Part shown: positions 62,297-64,000 of the stretch, piece after piece
Layout of the letters: every line of letters begins with the position of its first letter
Numbering within the stretch: position 1 is the first letter of the stretch
The notes under the pieces: model-generated
Database searches by the model: none
What the model saw: only the letters and a program-made list of their open reading frames with translations
What the model was told of the DNA's origin: nothing
Program-made: the position numbers and the translations under genes
Assembly (NCBI GenBank): GCA_030696315.1
Contig: JAUYSM010000049.1
Span: 1-64,000 of the forward strand
Length of the DNA: 64,000 nt
Direction: 5' to 3'
Source: Pseudohongiella sp.
GTDB taxonomy: Bacteria > Pseudomonadota > Gammaproteobacteria > Pseudomonadales > Pseudohongiellaceae

Positions 62297-63373
62297 TTAC
62301 ATGCTGCAGTCACCGCCAAATTCATTGCCGCCACCACAGTACGTGTGATGTTGCAGCTGAATGTGAATGCCGTCGGGGTCAGAAAAATACACTTCTGGTG
62401 TGCCACCGGGTGCGCCACCACGTTCCGGCATGCGTCGGCTCACCCAGTGTTGCAGGGGCGTCGCGGGCTGTCCTTCCGTTCTGGGCGTCATACCATAGTC
62501 AGTGAGGCGTTGAAGTACGGATTGTTCGGTAAAATCTTCAATGTTCAGGCTGGCATGATCGATGCGTCCCGGTTGTGCCGGTGTGCCTGGCTGGGTGCCG
62601 CCGACAAACATCAAAAACTGGTTGCCATCGTCGATACCCAGTACCGGGAAAGTCCCCTGAAATGCCTGGTTTTCAATGCCGAACAACTTGCGGTAAAAAT
62701 CATTGCTCAGCTCAAAATTGGCTACGTATGTTGTCATATGGTTGATTTCGCGCAGGCGGATCAACCCGGGGCCTGGTGCGGGCTCAGGCGTACAGCTTTG
62801 GTCTCCGCGACCACAGGCGGTGATGGCGGAGAGTTGAAACACCACGCCATCCCGGTCAGCGACAAACAGTTCATGGTTATCTGCCAGCATGGTATCGCTC
62901 TCGCCTGGCATGCGCTCAAGCCAACTGTGCATTGCTCGGTTCATGGCGGGAGTCTGGTTGGTCATACTATCAACCGTGCGGTTGATGCCATGTTCAGCCA
63001 AGCGGGCTTGCAGACGGTAACGATCTGCATCAACCGCGCTCAATCCAAAATGGCTGATATGCGGCTGTTCACCTGGACGCGTCGGGGCCAGGGTAAAGTA
63101 TTGCGGGCCGTCACCCACCTGAAGCGCAACCCGATCACCCACTCGCGACAATACTGCACTGCCAAACAGGCCCTGATAAAACGCCAGAGAACGCTCAACG
63201 TCACTGACCCGCAAGCCAAAATTGTGATAACCGTGCACCGGAATTGAGGCCGCCGTCGTTTGCTGGGCGATGCTGCGCATGGCAAATGGCATAAAAGGGA
63301 CCGCCATCAGCAGACTGCGTCGTGAAATTAGCATGGGCTTGTGTTGTTTTGCGTTGTCAGTTGGTGCATTCAT
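62297..63373 (-). CDS. Tat-exported VOC (glyoxalase-fold) protein, two domains
   Basis: A 358-aa protein with a twin-arginine signal (LISRRSLLMAVPFMPFAMRS) and two VOC repeats: HNFGLRVSDVERSLAFYQGLFG (about residues 49-70) and EINHMTTYVANFELSNDFYRKLFG. The C-terminus has VYFSDPDGIHIQLQHH with a metal-ligand-type His/Glu pattern. Two-domain VOC proteins may be extradiol dioxygenases or lyases; substrate unknown. ATG 63373 follows GGAGAGCAGTC. Confidence 0.82.
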   Translation of the reverse strand: MNAPTDNAKQHKPMLISRRSLLMAVPFMPFAMRSIAQQTTAASIPVHGYHNFGLRVSDVERSLAFYQGLFGSAVLSRVGDRVALQVGDGPQYFTLAPTRPGEQPHISHFGLSAVDADRYRLQARLAEHGINRTVDSMTNQTPAMNRAMHSWLERMPGESDTMLADNHELFVADRDGVVFQLSAITACGRGDQSCTPEPAPGPGLIRLREINHMTTYVANFELSNDFYRKLFGIENQAFQGTFPVLGIDDGNQFLMFVGGTQPGTPAQPGRIDHASLNIEDFTEQSVLQRLTDYGMTPRTEGQPATPLQHWVSRRMPERGGAPGGTPEVYFSDPDGIHIQLQHHTYCGGGNEFGGDCSM

Positions 63374-63449
63374 GACTGCTCTCCGCACTCGGTTTCTTGT
63401 TGTGGTGATGGGATTCTTTTAAGCAGTGTAGCCTTTGGGATGCAAAAAA

Positions 63450-64000
63450 TTAAGTCGTTTGTGGTTTGGACGCTCGTCTGGCAAACAGCGCTTTGACCCC
63501 CAGCGCTAAAAACCCTGCCAACAGTCCCCAAAATGCCGAACCCAGGCCGAACAAAGTCAATCCAGAGCCGGTTGCCAGAAACGTCACCAAAGCAGCATCG
63601 CGCTCAGATTTTTCGCTCAGCATGTTTTCAATTGCGCTGGTCAGCGCGGGAATCAAGGCAATACCAGTCAGTACCATGATTACGGCGGGTGGCAGCGCCA
63701 GAAAAACGCGCACCAGTGTCGAGGCAAACACGGCCAACAACAGGTAAAACCCAGCGTAAATCATGCCCACAGTCCAGCGTTTTGCCTGATCAGGGTGCGC
63801 TTCGTCGCTGGTGCAAATGGCAGCCGTAATCGCGGCCAGATTGACGGCGTGCGCGCCGAACGGTGCGGCAATCATGCTCGCAAAGCCGGTGCCCACCAAT
63901 AGCGGGCCAGGGTTTGGAGAGTAACCAGCCGCACGCAATACCACCAGGCCTGGCAGATTTTGTGAGACCAGCGTTACCAGAAACAGTGGCAGTGCCAGGC
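63450..64000 (-). CDS. benE: BenE-family benzoate/H+ symporter, C-terminal part
   Basis: A partial gene cut by the window end; at least 183 residues are visible. SQNLPGLVVLRAAGYSPNPGPLLVGTGFASMIAAPFGAHAVNLAAITAAICTSDEAHPD is a close match to the BenE core, followed by three or four helices. BenE is an inner-membrane benzoate:proton symporter; without the benABCD genes in view, benzoate as substrate is only a family-based guess. Confidence 0.88.
   Translation of the reverse strand, partial: LALPLFLVTLVSQNLPGLVVLRAAGYSPNPGPLLVGTGFASMIAAPFGAHAVNLAAITAAICTSDEAHPDQAKRWTVGMIYAGFYLLLAVFASTLVRVFLALPPAVIMVLTGIALIPALTSAIENMLSEKSERDAALVTFLATGSGLTLFGLGSAFWGLLAGFLALGVKALFARRASKPQTT

Noticed and set aside
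62273-63247. Long open frame (324 codons) on the plus strand
   Set aside because: It is the antisense shadow of the VOC protein gene, whose Tat signal and two domains are clear.

Overview
The window looks like chromosome from a free-living, probably marine or aquatic gammaproteobacterium. The evidence is the EarP/EF-P pair with an arginine at position 32 of EF-P, RlmE, a DASH cryptochrome, an Mrp-type Na+/H+ antiporter operon, a Na+/solute symporter, and many exported enzymes. I cannot name the genus from sequence alone; a Pseudohongiella-like or related oligotrophic lineage is a guess. Gene density is high, and overlapping starts and stops are common.

Layout. 1-11.0 kb: a tiny ORF behind an exceptionally perfect Shine-Dalgarno and a terminator, a D-amino-acid transaminase, gamma-glutamyltransferase, a minus-strand RNA-modification cluster (RlmE, a ComFB-like protein, an RlmN/Cfr-type radical SAM methylase), a COG2509 flavoprotein with a SpoU methylase, a diguanylate cyclase and an ABC exporter. 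11.2-23.4 kb: a YbhB-like secreted protein, an M1 metallopeptidase with a DUF6702-like partner, an MFS symporter, a four-gene MacAB-like efflux operon, and a divergent LysR / DoxX / extradiol-dioxygenase group.

23.4-29.2 kb is the accessory region and the most interesting part. It holds a broken Fic gene abutting a broken glycosyltransferase-9 gene, and a tandem pair of CNNM/CBS (hemolysin-like) proteins with an actinobacterial look. It also has a second copy of the last ~255 bp of the nearby serine hydrolase gene that differs only at synonymous sites. Within about 150 bp lie orphan repeats of two unrelated CRISPR types (I-C-like and I-F-like) with no cas genes, then four 22-bp iterons, a DUF4143 ATPase, and a truncated BRO-N antirepressor with two matching GGTGAC-N5-GTCACC palindromes. 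It reads as a recombination graveyard without an intact transposase.

29.2-46.0 kb: serine hydrolase, dicarboxylate symporter, an M20 homologue that has lost most metal ligands, a YqhA / mechanosensitive-channel / MgtE-N / MgtE ion-transport operon, small enzymes, a cyanophycinase-like lipoprotein, and a five-gene operon from a sodium:solute symporter through a YtkA-like protein and a di-haem peroxidase to a DASH cryptochrome. 46.2-53.7 kb: a nine-gene Mrp-type antiporter operon with three NuoL/M/N-like subunits and a split MrpA. 54.2-58.1 kb: a two-component system translationally coupled to earP and efp. 58.2-64 kb: a redoxin, a MarR regulator with two palindromic operators, a D-aminoacylase lipoprotein, a second diguanylate cyclase, a Tat-exported VOC protein and the C-terminal part of a BenE transporter cut by the window edge.
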